From contig NZ_MVAG01000091.1 of NCBI RefSeq assembly GCF_002177115.1, positions 62,001-126,000 on the forward strand: a stretch of DNA of 64,000 bases. Reading direction: 5' to 3'. The position numbers and the translations under genes are program-made. The notes beneath the pieces were generated by a model, which worked only from the letters and a program-made list of their open reading frames with translations, made no database searches and was not told where the DNA came from. This document shows positions 8,472 through 17,976 of the stretch, piece after piece. Within the stretch, counting starts at the first letter, position 1. The number at the start of each line of letters is the position of its first letter. The DNA comes from Chryseobacterium mucoviscidosis. Lineage in GTDB: Bacteria; Bacteroidota; Bacteroidia; Flavobacteriales; Weeksellaceae.

Positions 8472-9248
8472 TTAAGGCATTTTGCTTTCTTTAATTCTTT
8501 TAACAAAAACAGGCATTGCTTCGTCCATTCTGGATAAAGCTCCGGTTAAATTTTTGGCTCTTACGAAAGTTCGCGTTTGCGGTTTATTCACAAATGCAAA
8601 TTCTATAAATTCCGAAATCCGCTCCGCAGGAATGCCTTCTTTCGTAAAATATTCGTCTTCCACCCTGTTTCTTACCCACAAAATATCTTCCTGAAGATCA
8701 TCATACCGATATTGACGCTTCATCCTTCTTGCATCGCCGCTTACAAGATCATACAATCCCTGAACATTAAGGCTTCCCAAAAGGATCGGAATTAAAACCT
8801 GCTTCACTTCTGCCGGTTTTTCTCGCATTTTTCCTACGGGTTGCGGCAATCCTACCGCATCTTCCACAATTTGCCCTTTATCGGTTTTCGCTACCGCGCG
8901 AGAATCTTTGTCTAGATCTCCGGTAATTTTAGCCAATTCCACTTCTTCAATGTCTTCTGCAATTCTCGTAAGCTTAATATTCAGTTCTTTGTTTAAACCA
9001 TACATTGCTTTTATGGAAGATCTTTCAAAACCATTTCTTACAAAACGAATTTCGTCATCCGGAGAAGCAATCTCAATAGAAAAAGTTCCGTCGTTTCCTG
9101 TATATGTTTTTTTATCCGCAGAAATATTCATTACCGTAACGGAGGGTAAACTGATTCCGTCCTCATCGGTAATTTTTCCGGAAATTTTTTGCTGTGAAAA
9201 ACCATTCACAAATAGAAAAAGCAGGATTATAACTAATCTGAAATTCAT
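8472..9248 (-). CDS. CarboxypepD_reg-like domain exported protein (paralogue B)
   Basis: 258 residues with signal peptide (MNFRLVIILLFLFVNGFSQ). Residues about 20-95 are a carboxypeptidase-regulatory-like/CarbopepD_reg_2 beta-sandwich (KISGKITDEDGISLPSVTV, then GTFSIEI and DDEIRFVRNGFE), the domain also found at the N-terminus of TonB-dependent receptors. The remainder, a helical region (about 140-255), is unassigned. It starts eight bases after the stop of a paralogous gene with the same domain order, so the two form an operon from a duplication. Periplasmic or cell-surface; function unknown. Confidence 0.8.
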   Translation of the reverse strand: MNFRLVIILLFLFVNGFSQQKISGKITDEDGISLPSVTVMNISADKKTYTGNDGTFSIEIASPDDEIRFVRNGFERSSIKAMYGLNKELNIKLTRIAEDIEEVELAKITGDLDKDSRAVAKTDKGQIVEDAVGLPQPVGKMREKPAEVKQVLIPILLGSLNVQGLYDLVSGDARRMKRQYRYDDLQEDILWVRNRVEDEYFTKEGIPAERISEFIEFAFVNKPQTRTFVRAKNLTGALSRMDEAMPVFVKRIKESKMP

Positions 9249-9256
9249 AAGATCAA

Positions 9257-10006
9257 TTATTTTTGAGGTTGTGGCGATTTGTAAGCTGAAATCCTTCCCA
9301 ACACTGCATTTTTAAAACGGTTCATATCCGCTTCTGTACAATAGCCGTATTTCAGGATATTTTTCCTTTCAAAACCTGTTCTTAAAATATAGAGAATGAA
9401 ATGCTGGATCTGTGGTTTAGGAATCTGAAGTTCTTCAAAGAAGGTGTCTCCTAAAGAATTTTGCAGATAATTCATCAGATCCACATCGTCCCATTTGTTT
9501 TTAACTTTCCCGAAACTGTAAATTCCTTTGGTTACCGGCTGTACAAATTCTCCCGGTCGCGCTGCCAAAACTCCCGGAGCCGACTTTTGCGACATATATT
9601 TTGCCAGATCGTTCTTCAGTTTTTCCACTTTTCTTGGCGGATTAAGATTTTTTGCATCGATCTTAATATCTCCCGTTATGTTTTTTTTAATTTCAACTTC
9701 CGCAATCAGTTCTGCCGCTCTTATCATTGTTACATTTACAGGAGCCGTGATGTTTTCCTGGGTAATTTTACGATTTGTACGCTCATAACCCGATTTTACA
9801 AAGCGAAGTTCGTCTCCCGCTCTTCCCGAAATCATGAAATGACCGTCGCGGTTTGTAAGAACCCTTTCATCTGTCCGGATATTGATTACCGTTGCTTCAG
9901 GCATCTCATTATTATCCTCGGAAGTTACTTTCCCGAAAATATAATTCTGAGCACTACAGTTGATGAAAAAAAGAGAAGCTAAGACAAAGAATAGTTTTAT
10001 TTTCAC
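9257..10006 (-). CDS. CarboxypepD_reg-like domain exported protein (paralogue A, GTG start)
   Basis: 249 residues; the start is GTG at 10006, since no in-frame ATG precedes the signal peptide (KIKLFFVLASLFFINCSAQ). Residues about 20-95 repeat the CarboxypepD_reg fold (IFGKVTSEDNNEMPEATVI, GHFMISG, DELRFVKSGYER), followed by a helical unassigned domain in which FFEELQIPKPQI parallels the next gene's EYFTKEGIPAERI. It is the first gene of the duplicate pair. A TAGTTTTG -7 element lies 18 bases upstream. Confidence 0.8.
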   Translation of the reverse strand: MKIKLFFVLASLFFINCSAQNYIFGKVTSEDNNEMPEATVINIRTDERVLTNRDGHFMISGRAGDELRFVKSGYERTNRKITQENITAPVNVTMIRAAELIAEVEIKKNITGDIKIDAKNLNPPRKVEKLKNDLAKYMSQKSAPGVLAARPGEFVQPVTKGIYSFGKVKNKWDDVDLMNYLQNSLGDTFFEELQIPKPQIQHFILYILRTGFERKNILKYGYCTEADMNRFKNAVLGRISAYKSPQPQK

Positions 10007-10024
10007 AGGTTATTTTTTATAAAG

Positions 10025-10057
10025 CAAAACTAAAGTTATTTTTAAATTAAACTGCAA
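10025..10057 (-). promoter_or_regulatory. Promoter of the paralogue pair
   Basis: On the minus strand TTG (10055-10057), 22 bp, TAGTTTTG (10025-10032), fitting the TTTG/TAnnTTTG consensus. Confidence 0.55.
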
Positions 10058-10186
10058 GTTTAACCACAGTTAACGCGTTTTAGGATTTCTTTTAGAATTT
10101 TATTTTTAAAACTGTTAAATAGCAGCAGAAAATTGTTAAAATTTCACTTAAAAATTAGCTAACTTGCACTTTGAATTCCACTAAAA

Positions 10187-13100
10187 ATGCAAAATTCTTA
10201 TACGGTAATTAATGCTTCGGCAGGTTCGGGGAAAACCTATGCTTTGGTGCAGAGGCTTTTAATGATCTGTCTTCGGTATCCTAATCAGCAGCAGTCGATC
10301 AGGAATATTCTTGCGTTGACATTTACCAACAAGGCAGCGAATGAGATGAAGGAAAGAATTCTGACGTGGCTTGGAAATTTTTCCAACGATAATTTTGCAG
10401 AAAATCCGGATTTAAAAAATATTCAGAAGGCATTTGAGGAAGAAGGTCTGAAAATAACGATCGATGAACTGCATCACCGCGCCAAAAAAATGCTGGATTA
10501 TGTGCTTCATAATTATTCTACTCTGAATATCGGAACGATCGACCGTTTTAATTCGCGACTGGTAAGAAGCTTTTCTTATGAACTGGGACTCGCCAAAAAT
10601 TTCAATCTGGAAATTGAAGCGGAACCTTTTCTGATTGAAGCGGTTGATAAAATGCTCGATCAGATTGGCGAAAACGAAGTAATCTCCAACTCTTTCATGG
10701 ATTATGTGGATTACAGTCTCGAAAATAATGAAAGAATAAACCTGAACAAAAGTCTTTACGGTTCGGCAAAAGAGTTCGTGAAAGATATTCATTACGAGCA
10801 TCTTAAAAACAATAAGGATTTTGACAGCACGAATTACGAGAACATCAAAGATACACTCCGAAAAGAAATTGCCCAAAACAAAAAACAGGCAATTGTACTG
10901 GCTACACGATCCATCGAATTATTCAGATCAAGGAATATTGAAATTGAAGATTTTGCACAGGGAAAAAACGGAATCGGAGGCTTTTTTACGAAAGTATTAG
11001 ACTTTTATCATCAGAAAAGACCTGGTTTTCCTTTTCCAACGACTGCAGAAGAATCTGTTGTGAATAACTACCGGAAAGGAGCTTCGGCAAAATCAAAAAA
11101 CAAGGAAGCTGAAATTCTTGAAATTCTCGATCAATTACTGGATTACAGAATGCAGCTTATTCGGCTGTACATAGAAACCCAGAAAAAAGAGAAAATTTTA
11201 TCCGCGCTTCTGCCTTTAAAGGTAAATAAAGACATTCAGGATGAGCTGAAGAAAATTGAGGAAGAAAACGACCTTGTTTTACTTTCTAAATTTAATATTT
11301 TAATTAACGAAAACCTTCGGAATGAGCCTTCGGCTTTTATTTATGAAAAAGTAGGTTCGCAGTTTCAGCACTATTTTTTTGATGAATTTCAGGATACTTC
11401 AGAATTGCAGTGGCAGAATTTCCTTCCTTTGCGAGATCATGCGATTTCATCAGAAAATACTTCTTTTACATTGGTTGGAGATCCGAAACAGAGTATTTAC
11501 CGTTTTCGTGGGGGGGAAAGTAAACTGATGCTCGATATCATCAACAAAAAAGAATTTTCTCCTAAACAGGCAGATTTGCTGGTTTTAAAAGACAATTGGC
11601 GAAGCGCGAAGAATATTGTTCACTTTAATAATGAACTGTACAAATTTCATTCTGAATCTTTATCGGAAGAGCATAAAAATATTTTCGGAACTGATGCCGA
11701 ACAAAATCCGAAATCGTCGATCGAAGGACGTGTAAAAGTAAATCTGATAGAAAATCTTACGAATGAGGATTTTTACAACGATACGTCTGAAAGCATGAGG
11801 AAAGATATTCAGGAAATTCTGGATAACGGCTTTAAATTCTCGGACATTACGATTCTATGCCGCGGAAATTTTGATATTTTCAGCTATTCTCAAAAACTGG
11901 GAAATCTGAAGGTAAATTACAAAGGAGAGGAAACGAATATTAAAACTATTTCCGATAAAGGTCTTACCTTAGAATTATCCAACACGCTTAAGGCGGTTGT
12001 TGAATTCCTGCGATGGGAAAGCAATCCTAAGAATAAGCCGAATCTGATCATGATGATGTATTACCTGAATAAACTGGGAAGAATTCAGATGGCAGATTTC
12101 ACCCTGGAAATGAAGGAAATTTTAGGAATTGAAATACACGAAGAAACTGTGCATTTTATTCAGGAAAAATACGCTCTGAAGCTTAAGCAGGACAATTTCC
12201 CGAGATTCAATCTGTACAACTTTGTTGAGTATTATATTAATGAATTTTCTGTTGAAAATAAAGAGACCGATTTCCTGCTGAACTTTCTCGAGATGCTTTT
12301 CAATTTTACACAAAATGCAGGAGCGAGTACGAAAGAATTTCTGAAATATTGGGATGAGGAGGCTTCGGCATACACGATTCAGGCTTCGGAAAATATTGAT
12401 GCGATCCAGATTATGACGATCCACAAAGCAAAAGGGTTGGAGTTCCCGATTGTTTTTATCCCGATGATTAATAAAAATCGTGATGCTGAGTTCACCAATT
12501 GGTTTGAAACGAGCAATGACAGTGCTTTAAAATCGGTTAATATTAATCAGTTCAGTAAAAATCTTGAGGTGTATGATGAGGAAATCCAGTATTTCAATCT
12601 CCAGAATTCTTATAAAAACTTTGTAGACAGGCTGTGTCTGCAATACGTTGCGACAACGCGACCGGTAGAGCAATTGTATTTTTATATTCAGAAAGCGAAT
12701 AAAACGTCTAACAATCTTGAATTGCTGGAGTTTTTACAGTCTAAAAATCCGGAAAATCTAGATGAATTTGATCTGTATGAAGTGAATCCCGAGATGCTGA
12801 AAAAACATTCAAGGGACAAAACCTCCCATTTTGAAACGAAGGATATTCAGAATTTAAAAAACATCAACGAAAAAAATACATCGATTAAGATTGCCACTCC
12901 GTCAAAAAATTATCAGGTACGGGTTGAAAAAGTAAGAATCGGGCTTTTCGTCCATGAATTATTATCCCAAATCAATACGGCAAAAGACATCAGAAAAGTT
13001 CTGGAATGCTACGTTCTGGATGGTCAGATAACCATTGAGGAAAGCGCAGAAATTGAGAGAAATTTAGAAGAAATTATAAAAAATAACGCTGAATTTTTTG

Positions 13101-13327
13101 ATGAAAAATGGCAGGTTATCAATGAAAAAGATATCATGATTTCCGAAAACGGTGAAAGCAGCGTGTATCGTCCGGACAGAATTTTAAAGAGTCCTGAAGG
13201 CTACGTTATTGTAGACTTTAAAACCGGTGAAGAATCTGAGAAAAATGACAGACAAATTGCCCATTATAAAAATATTCTGGAAAAGCTGGGAAGAAAGGTT
13301 TTGAAAACGCAGCTTATTTATTTGTAA
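10187..13327 (+). CDS. UvrD/AddA-like helicase-nuclease (RecB family)
   Basis: 1046 residues, single-protein superfamily 1A helicase with a C-terminal PD-(D/E)XK nuclease. Walker A is ASAGSGKT (10-17), followed by ALTFTNKAANEMKER; the DEFQDTSELQWQNF Walker B region lies near 400, LVGDPKQSIYRFRGG near 430, and the MTIHKAKGLEFPIVF and YVATTRP motifs in the second helicase half. The nuclease site is visible as His923, Asp997, Asp1010 and Lys1012 (RPDR...VDFKTG). This is the AddA/RecB arrangement for double-strand-break end processing. The partner subunit AddB is not adjacent. A TAACTTG sequence at 10160-10166 could be a weak -7 element. Confidence 0.9.
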   Translation: MQNSYTVINASAGSGKTYALVQRLLMICLRYPNQQQSIRNILALTFTNKAANEMKERILTWLGNFSNDNFAENPDLKNIQKAFEEEGLKITIDELHHRAKKMLDYVLHNYSTLNIGTIDRFNSRLVRSFSYELGLAKNFNLEIEAEPFLIEAVDKMLDQIGENEVISNSFMDYVDYSLENNERINLNKSLYGSAKEFVKDIHYEHLKNNKDFDSTNYENIKDTLRKEIAQNKKQAIVLATRSIELFRSRNIEIEDFAQGKNGIGGFFTKVLDFYHQKRPGFPFPTTAEESVVNNYRKGASAKSKNKEAEILEILDQLLDYRMQLIRLYIETQKKEKILSALLPLKVNKDIQDELKKIEEENDLVLLSKFNILINENLRNEPSAFIYEKVGSQFQHYFFDEFQDTSELQWQNFLPLRDHAISSENTSFTLVGDPKQSIYRFRGGESKLMLDIINKKEFSPKQADLLVLKDNWRSAKNIVHFNNELYKFHSESLSEEHKNIFGTDAEQNPKSSIEGRVKVNLIENLTNEDFYNDTSESMRKDIQEILDNGFKFSDITILCRGNFDIFSYSQKLGNLKVNYKGEETNIKTISDKGLTLELSNTLKAVVEFLRWESNPKNKPNLIMMMYYLNKLGRIQMADFTLEMKEILGIEIHEETVHFIQEKYALKLKQDNFPRFNLYNFVEYYINEFSVENKETDFLLNFLEMLFNFTQNAGASTKEFLKYWDEEASAYTIQASENIDAIQIMTIHKAKGLEFPIVFIPMINKNRDAEFTNWFETSNDSALKSVNINQFSKNLEVYDEEIQYFNLQNSYKNFVDRLCLQYVATTRPVEQLYFYIQKANKTSNNLELLEFLQSKNPENLDEFDLYEVNPEMLKKHSRDKTSHFETKDIQNLKNINEKNTSIKIATPSKNYQVRVEKVRIGLFVHELLSQINTAKDIRKVLECYVLDGQITIEESAEIERNLEEIIKNNAEFFDEKWQVINEKDIMISENGESSVYRPDRILKSPEGYVIVDFKTGEESEKNDRQIAHYKNILEKLGRKVLKTQLIYL

Positions 13328-13346
13328 TCTCAAATATTGTATTAAG

Positions 13347-13391
13347 AAACGTCTACGGCGGCACCTTTGGTGCCGCCGTAGACGTTTTACG
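13347..13391. terminator. GC-rich perfect 19-bp hairpin, terminator-like
   Basis: AAACGTCTACGGCGGCACC (13347-13365), loop TTT, then its exact complement (13369-13387) and TTTTAC. It follows the helicase stop by 19 bases. Stem length, three-base loop and GGCGGC core match two other hairpins at 27531 and 28691. Confidence 0.8.
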
Positions 13392-13684
13392 ATCTATTTT
13401 TCTTAAGTATAAATTAACACTTATTCTGTTTTTCATTACACTTAATCAATATCTGATGACAGTTAATTACTATAACTGGCAATTTAAACCCAATTCATTT
13501 ACCTTTAATAAGATATAATTTAAAACACTGACTATTAGTATTTTAAAAATAAAATTCTATTAATCTTAAATACATGAATTATGCCAGAAATTCTATTCAA
13601 ACCACCTTAGATTAAAAACCTGATCATTAAAAAAATTTTTAACCATTAAAAATTAGAATATTTACATTCATCTTATCGCTCTTC
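13392..13684. other. AT-rich intergenic leader of the S8 protease gene
   Basis: About 290 bases without a convincing gene. I see no TAnnTTTG promoter; a TACCTTTA at about 13510 is the closest. The last 33 bases are in frame with the protease and encode a hydrophobic signal-peptide-like stretch (see the protease entry). Confidence 0.4.
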
Positions 13685-16642
13685 ATGATCCTGAGCATAA
13701 GCGCACAAACAGCTTCTAAGTATTTTTATTACTACAAAGGGAAAAAATATTTCCTTCAGTTAGACAAATCATCAATTGCCATTTCGTCTGCCAATACAGA
13801 TGTTGTAAGAAATTTGAAAACAACCACCCCGATTGTTGAAAACTTTACCAAAAATTCTCTTTTGAATGACGGGAAAAAAGTGGCAAGCGATAAAAAAAGC
13901 TATTATGTAGAAATTGAATCAGACGCCAATATTTCAGACGAACAATACATTGCCAATATCGCTGAAAAAAACAAAAATCCCAATGTACTGGTTGCATCCC
14001 CTTGTTTTATAAGTGGTGAAAAACAAAAAATGGGAATGTCTAATAATTTCTATGTAAAACTAAAATCAAAAAATGACCTCAAACTTCTGAATGAATTAGC
14101 ACAGAAAAATAATGTGGAAGTATTAGGATATAACGAATATATGCCTCTTTGGTTTACGATTTCATGTTCTAAAAATTCCACTCTTCCTACGGCAATAGAA
14201 ATGTCCGCTTTATTTTACGAAACAGGATCTTTTGAAGCTTCGGAACCGGAATTTATGTATCACAATCTGGAAGCTACGGCAGATCCTTCTTATCCCAATC
14301 AGTGGTCACTGAAAAATACCGGACAGTTTGGGGCTTCTTATGCGGGAATTGATATAAAAGCTGAATCGGCATGGACTTTATCCACCGGAGCCAACGTGAA
14401 AACAGCAATCTTTGATCATGGTTTCGAAATGAATCATCCGGATCTTGCCGCGAATGTTTTCGGATCAGGATATGATGCGCAGACCAATACTTCACCTTCT
14501 GTGGTAAGAGGAAGTCATGGTACCGCCTGTGCAGGAATTGCCGGAGCCGTTCAAAACAACAATTTAGGAATCAGCGGCGTGGCTCCCAATACAAAATTAA
14601 TTTCCATAAGTATTAATCTTACCTTTGCTGATACACCTCAGCAATTAGCTAATGGTTTCAACTGGGCTACAGCAAATGGCGTAGATGTAATCAGCAATTC
14701 ATGGGGAGGATATGCACCTTCCACCATAATCGAAAACGGAATTACCAACGCTTTGGTAAACGGCAGGGGCGGAAAAGGGATGGTTGTAGTTTTTGCTGCA
14801 GGTAATGAAAACAATACCACGATCAGATATCCAGGAAACTGGAATCCACAAATATTAGTGGTTGGAGCATTAAGTCCTTGTGGTGAAAGAAAAAATCCGG
14901 GCTCATGTGACGGAGAAAACTGGTGGGGAAGCTGCTACGGAAGTCAGCTCGACATTATGGCTCCCGGTGTGAAAATGCCTACCACAGACAGACAGGGAGG
15001 CAATGGATATAATGCTTCAGACTATACTCCTGATTTTAACGGAACATCTTCTGCATGTCCTGTTATTGCCGGTGTAGCTGCCTTAATTTTATCTGCAAAC
15101 CCTTGTTTAACCGCTCAACAGGTAAGAGATATTATAGAACAGACTGCTCAAAAGGTAAGAACAGATCTTTATGCTTATGCCTCCACTTCAGGAAGACCAA
15201 ACGGAACATGGAATAGCCAGATGGGATATGGATTGGTAAATGCTTATGCGGCAGTTCAAAGAGCTAAATCAACATTCAGTCTTGCAGCTTTCGACAGTTC
15301 TGCGGATATCGGTCTGGAACCTAACCCTTCTGCGACGACATGGGCAAATATTTATCAGAGTCCTGATATCTGGAACAGACGTACCAACAGTTCTCTATTA
15401 AACTTTACTCATCAGGATCCGGGATATCTTGGACCAGGATTTAACGTGATGAGATTCAGAGTTAGAAATATCGGCTGTACAACTTCTGCCCCAAGTTTTG
15501 CAAGATTATACTGGACAATGGGATCTACTGGTGAAACATGGCCAAACTCATGGAACGGAATACAGTTAATTAACGGTTTTTCGGCAGGTGGAGAACTTAC
15601 TACTCCGTATACAGGATTTAATGCTTCGAATGCATATGCAACAGGTCAGGGATTCAAAATTCCGGCTCTGGCTCCGGGACAAACTTATATTATTGATGCC
15701 AAATGGAATCCGGTAGATCCTGCAATTTATGGAGGGCTTACCGATAATCAGGTTTGTTTCTTAGGCAGAATTGTATCTCCGGGAGATCCGATGTACAACG
15801 AAAATCCGGGTCCGAATGCTCCTATTCAGCCAAATGTTACCAATAACAATAACGTTGTAACCCGAAATACAAGACTGGTAAGCTTAAGCGGAACTTTCCC
15901 TAAAAAATCAGGATTCTTTTTCGGAAATTATTTTGATTTTGAAAAGAATTTTGATGTTAAATTCAATTTGGTAAAAGATTCTAACGTGCCTTTCAAAAGC
16001 GTAGGAAATATTGTAGTAAAACTAAATGATATAGCCTGGGAAAGATGGGAAAACGGAGGAAAAGTAATGGAAGGAATGCAGGTGCTGAATTACAATGAAC
16101 ATGAATTTATCATCACAGATCTTCAGAACGCTTCCCTTAAAAATATCAGGCTGAAAGCAGGAGAATATTTCCCTGTTGCTCTTAGTTTCCAACAGGAAAA
16201 CACAAGTATTACCTCACCGGAAAGCTATGATTTTGCCGCTACCCAAACCATTACAGGAAGTCCTGATGAATTGTACGGAAGTGTTTGTCATTTCCTGATT
16301 ACCATCAACCAGAAAGAACCTTCAGACGGAGAGCAGTTCTGCGACGACAAATGCAGACAGGCAAAAGCTCAGTCTGCCATTTTACAGGATGTGAAATTAT
16401 CTCCAAATCCGGCTTCTTCCAATGCTACTTTAGAATTTAATCTGGCTGAAGATGCAAAAGTAAATATCGTATTGGCAGATTATAACGGAAAAACACTTAA
16501 AACGATTTCCGAATCCGAATCTTTAAGAAAAGGAATCAGCAGAAAAGTATTTTCTATTAACGATCTTCCGAATGGAGTTTACGTAGTAAGTATTCTCGCT
16601 AATTCTGAGAAAAAATCTATCCATCTGATAGTAAAACATTAA
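13685..16642 (+). CDS. Secreted S8 (subtilisin) family protease with type IX sorting domain
   Basis: 985 residues from the first ATG. Catalytic triad Asp244 (IFDHGFEMNHPDL), His278 (GSHGTACAGIAGA) and Ser455 (NGTSSACPVIAG) is intact, with an Asn oxyanion region near VVVFAAGNEN. An N-terminal propeptide-like part spans about 10-200, a jelly-roll or galactose-binding-like region 560-880, and a type A T9SS sorting domain the last 80 residues (LSPNPASSNATLEFNL ... NGVYVVSIL). The ATG leaves only MILSISAQ as signal, too short; in-frame codons upstream to 13646 read KIRIFTFILSLF, which would complete it, but no ATG/GTG/TTG is there. The real start may be ATT at 13652. Extracellular protease. Confidence 0.88.
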   Translation: MILSISAQTASKYFYYYKGKKYFLQLDKSSIAISSANTDVVRNLKTTTPIVENFTKNSLLNDGKKVASDKKSYYVEIESDANISDEQYIANIAEKNKNPNVLVASPCFISGEKQKMGMSNNFYVKLKSKNDLKLLNELAQKNNVEVLGYNEYMPLWFTISCSKNSTLPTAIEMSALFYETGSFEASEPEFMYHNLEATADPSYPNQWSLKNTGQFGASYAGIDIKAESAWTLSTGANVKTAIFDHGFEMNHPDLAANVFGSGYDAQTNTSPSVVRGSHGTACAGIAGAVQNNNLGISGVAPNTKLISISINLTFADTPQQLANGFNWATANGVDVISNSWGGYAPSTIIENGITNALVNGRGGKGMVVVFAAGNENNTTIRYPGNWNPQILVVGALSPCGERKNPGSCDGENWWGSCYGSQLDIMAPGVKMPTTDRQGGNGYNASDYTPDFNGTSSACPVIAGVAALILSANPCLTAQQVRDIIEQTAQKVRTDLYAYASTSGRPNGTWNSQMGYGLVNAYAAVQRAKSTFSLAAFDSSADIGLEPNPSATTWANIYQSPDIWNRRTNSSLLNFTHQDPGYLGPGFNVMRFRVRNIGCTTSAPSFARLYWTMGSTGETWPNSWNGIQLINGFSAGGELTTPYTGFNASNAYATGQGFKIPALAPGQTYIIDAKWNPVDPAIYGGLTDNQVCFLGRIVSPGDPMYNENPGPNAPIQPNVTNNNNVVTRNTRLVSLSGTFPKKSGFFFGNYFDFEKNFDVKFNLVKDSNVPFKSVGNIVVKLNDIAWERWENGGKVMEGMQVLNYNEHEFIITDLQNASLKNIRLKAGEYFPVALSFQQENTSITSPESYDFAATQTITGSPDELYGSVCHFLITINQKEPSDGEQFCDDKCRQAKAQSAILQDVKLSPNPASSNATLEFNLAEDAKVNIVLADYNGKTLKTISESESLRKGISRKVFSINDLPNGVYVVSILANSEKKSIHLIVKH

Positions 16643-16665
16643 GAATTAAATATAATTATCAACAA

Positions 16666-16698
16666 AAAAGAGCAGAAATTTCTGCTCTTTTCGTTTTT
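16666..16698. terminator. Bidirectional terminator, protease / ferritin
   Basis: Arms AAAGAGCAGAAA / TTTCTGCTCTTT (16667-16678, 16679-16690), practical stem GAGCAG with AAATTT loop, flanked by A- and T-runs between converging genes. Confidence 0.85.
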
Positions 16699-16716
16699 TA
16701 TGCTGTAAAATAAATA

Positions 16717-17226
16717 TTAAGCTGTTGTATCCGGTGCAAAAACTCTTTGCGCCAATTCCTGATCAAAGAGATATAAAGCGGATGGATTATCGCTTACCAT
16801 TTTGATTTTGGTAACCAACTGAGATGCGCTTGCTTCTTCTTCTACCTGCTCGTTGATGAACCACTGCAGGAAAGAAGTTGTTGCAAAATCACCTTCGTCA
16901 TTTGCATTTTTCACGATATTAAAAATACTTTTGGTCACTTTTTTCTCGTGTTCCAAAGCTTTTTCAAAAATATCGATTGCGTTTGCAAATTCGTGAGGTG
17001 GCTTTGCGATTTCACCAATGATGATTTCTCCGCCTACATCATTTAAATAGTCGAACATCTTATCCGCATGCATTAATTCTTCTTTGCTCTGTACACGAAA
17101 ATAATTGGCAATCCCGTCCAGATCTTTACTGGAAAACCATGCAGACATAGAAAGATAATATTGTGCAGCGTATTGTTCGTGGGCTATTTGTTCGTTAATT
17201 AATTTTGCAATTCTTTCGCTAACCAT
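16717..17226 (-). CDS. Ferritin (FtnA-type non-haem)
   Basis: 169 residues starting MVSERIAKLINEQIAHEQ at 17226. A longer reading from TTG at 17274 is rejected because the promoter (17245-17275) lies inside it. Ferroxidase residues Glu17, Glu50 and His53 have the same numbers as E. coli FtnA; the second half site (EHEKK, QWFINEQVEEE) is also present. It forms a 24-subunit cytoplasmic iron store that oxidises Fe(II). Isolated by terminators on both sides. Confidence 0.93.
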   Translation of the reverse strand: MVSERIAKLINEQIAHEQYAAQYYLSMSAWFSSKDLDGIANYFRVQSKEELMHADKMFDYLNDVGGEIIIGEIAKPPHEFANAIDIFEKALEHEKKVTKSIFNIVKNANDEGDFATTSFLQWFINEQVEEEASASQLVTKIKMVSDNPSALYLFDQELAQRVFAPDTTA

Positions 17227-17244
17227 AATTCGTAAATTTTCAGT

Positions 17245-17275
17245 CAAAATTAGGGAATAAAACCCCGAAATCAAA
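17245..17275 (-). promoter_or_regulatory. Promoter of the ferritin gene
   Basis: Minus strand TTTG (17272-17275), 19 bp, TAATTTTG (17245-17252): a near-perfect Bacteroidota promoter, 18 bases before the ATG at 17226. It decides the start codon of the ferritin gene. Confidence 0.8.
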
Positions 17276-17295
17276 AGTTTTAATAGAATTTAATG

Positions 17296-17321
17296 AAAAA
17301 GGACGGAATAAATCCCGTCCT
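17296..17321 (-). terminator. Terminator of the Spy-like gene
   Basis: Minus strand AGGACGG, 8-nt loop, CCGTCCT, then TTTTC (stem positions 17300-17306 and 17315-17321). It separates the Spy-like gene from ferritin. Confidence 0.85.
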
Positions 17322-17354
17322 CTTACACATTAAAAAATCAAAATTATAAACTAC

Positions 17355-17798
17355 TTAATTTGCATCCGGAGCCGCCGTGTTCATTGGTTTGTGCATTCTT
17401 CCGCCTTTCATTCCTCTTTCTTTCATTGCCACTTTTCTCTGCTCCATTTTTGCTTTTCTGTCCGCCTGCCATTTATCATATTGCTGAGGAGTAAGAATCT
17501 GTTTCATATCGGCATCCATCTGTGCTCTTTTTGCCTGTCTCTGATCTTTGTTTTTCTCAAAATCAGCTTTCATTTCAGCTTTTCTTTTTTCGTGAAGTGC
17601 TTTAATTTTATCTACCTGAGCCTGATTTAAATTTAAATCTTTCTGCATCTGCGCCATATGTTCCTGCTCTCTCTGCTGAAATTTTTCTTTCATTTCTGCT
17701 CTTTTAGCCTGTCTGTCCTGAGGTGTCGGAGTTGTTTGCTGTGCCATTGCAAAACTTCCCATTCCGATAAATGCTATTGCTAAAACTAACTTTTTCAT
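17355..17798 (-). CDS. Spy/CpxP-like periplasmic protein (DUF4890-like)
   Basis: 147 residues: signal peptide (MKKLVLAIAFIGMGSFAMAQ), then an almost entirely charged helical protein rich in Lys, Glu, Arg, Gln and Met. LTxxQ-like motifs LNQAQVDKIKAL (about 58-69) and LTPQQYDKW (about 103-111) are those of Spy/CpxP periplasmic chaperones. The C-terminus is Gly/Met/Lys-rich (MKGGRMHKPM), possibly metal-binding. Periplasmic; likely a stress chaperone, by family analogy only. Confidence 0.8.
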   Translation of the reverse strand: MKKLVLAIAFIGMGSFAMAQQTTPTPQDRQAKRAEMKEKFQQREQEHMAQMQKDLNLNQAQVDKIKALHEKRKAEMKADFEKNKDQRQAKRAQMDADMKQILTPQQYDKWQADRKAKMEQRKVAMKERGMKGGRMHKPMNTAAPDAN

Positions 17799-17916
17799 TT
17801 TTTTTAAATCTTCAATTAATTGTTATACATCTTTTTGATTATTAGTTAAAACGAAAGTTAAAAGACAAACCTCATAAAAAATGTTAAATTTTAACACGAA
17901 TTTTTCAATGATAAAA

Positions 17917-17945
17917 TAAAAAAAGAGCAGATCATAAATATCTGC
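17917..17945 (-). terminator. Terminator of the Tyr-rich/RGG protein gene
   Basis: Minus strand GCAGAT / ATCTGC (17940-17945, 17927-17932) followed by CTCTTTTTTT. Confidence 0.7.
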
Positions 17946-17976
17946 CCTCACACCACTTAAATATAATATATGAAAA

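Noticed and set aside
13574..13615. A 13-codon ORF (MNYARNSIQTTLD) in the protease leader
   Set aside because: Too short, no biased residues and no evident relation to the protease; nothing supports it.
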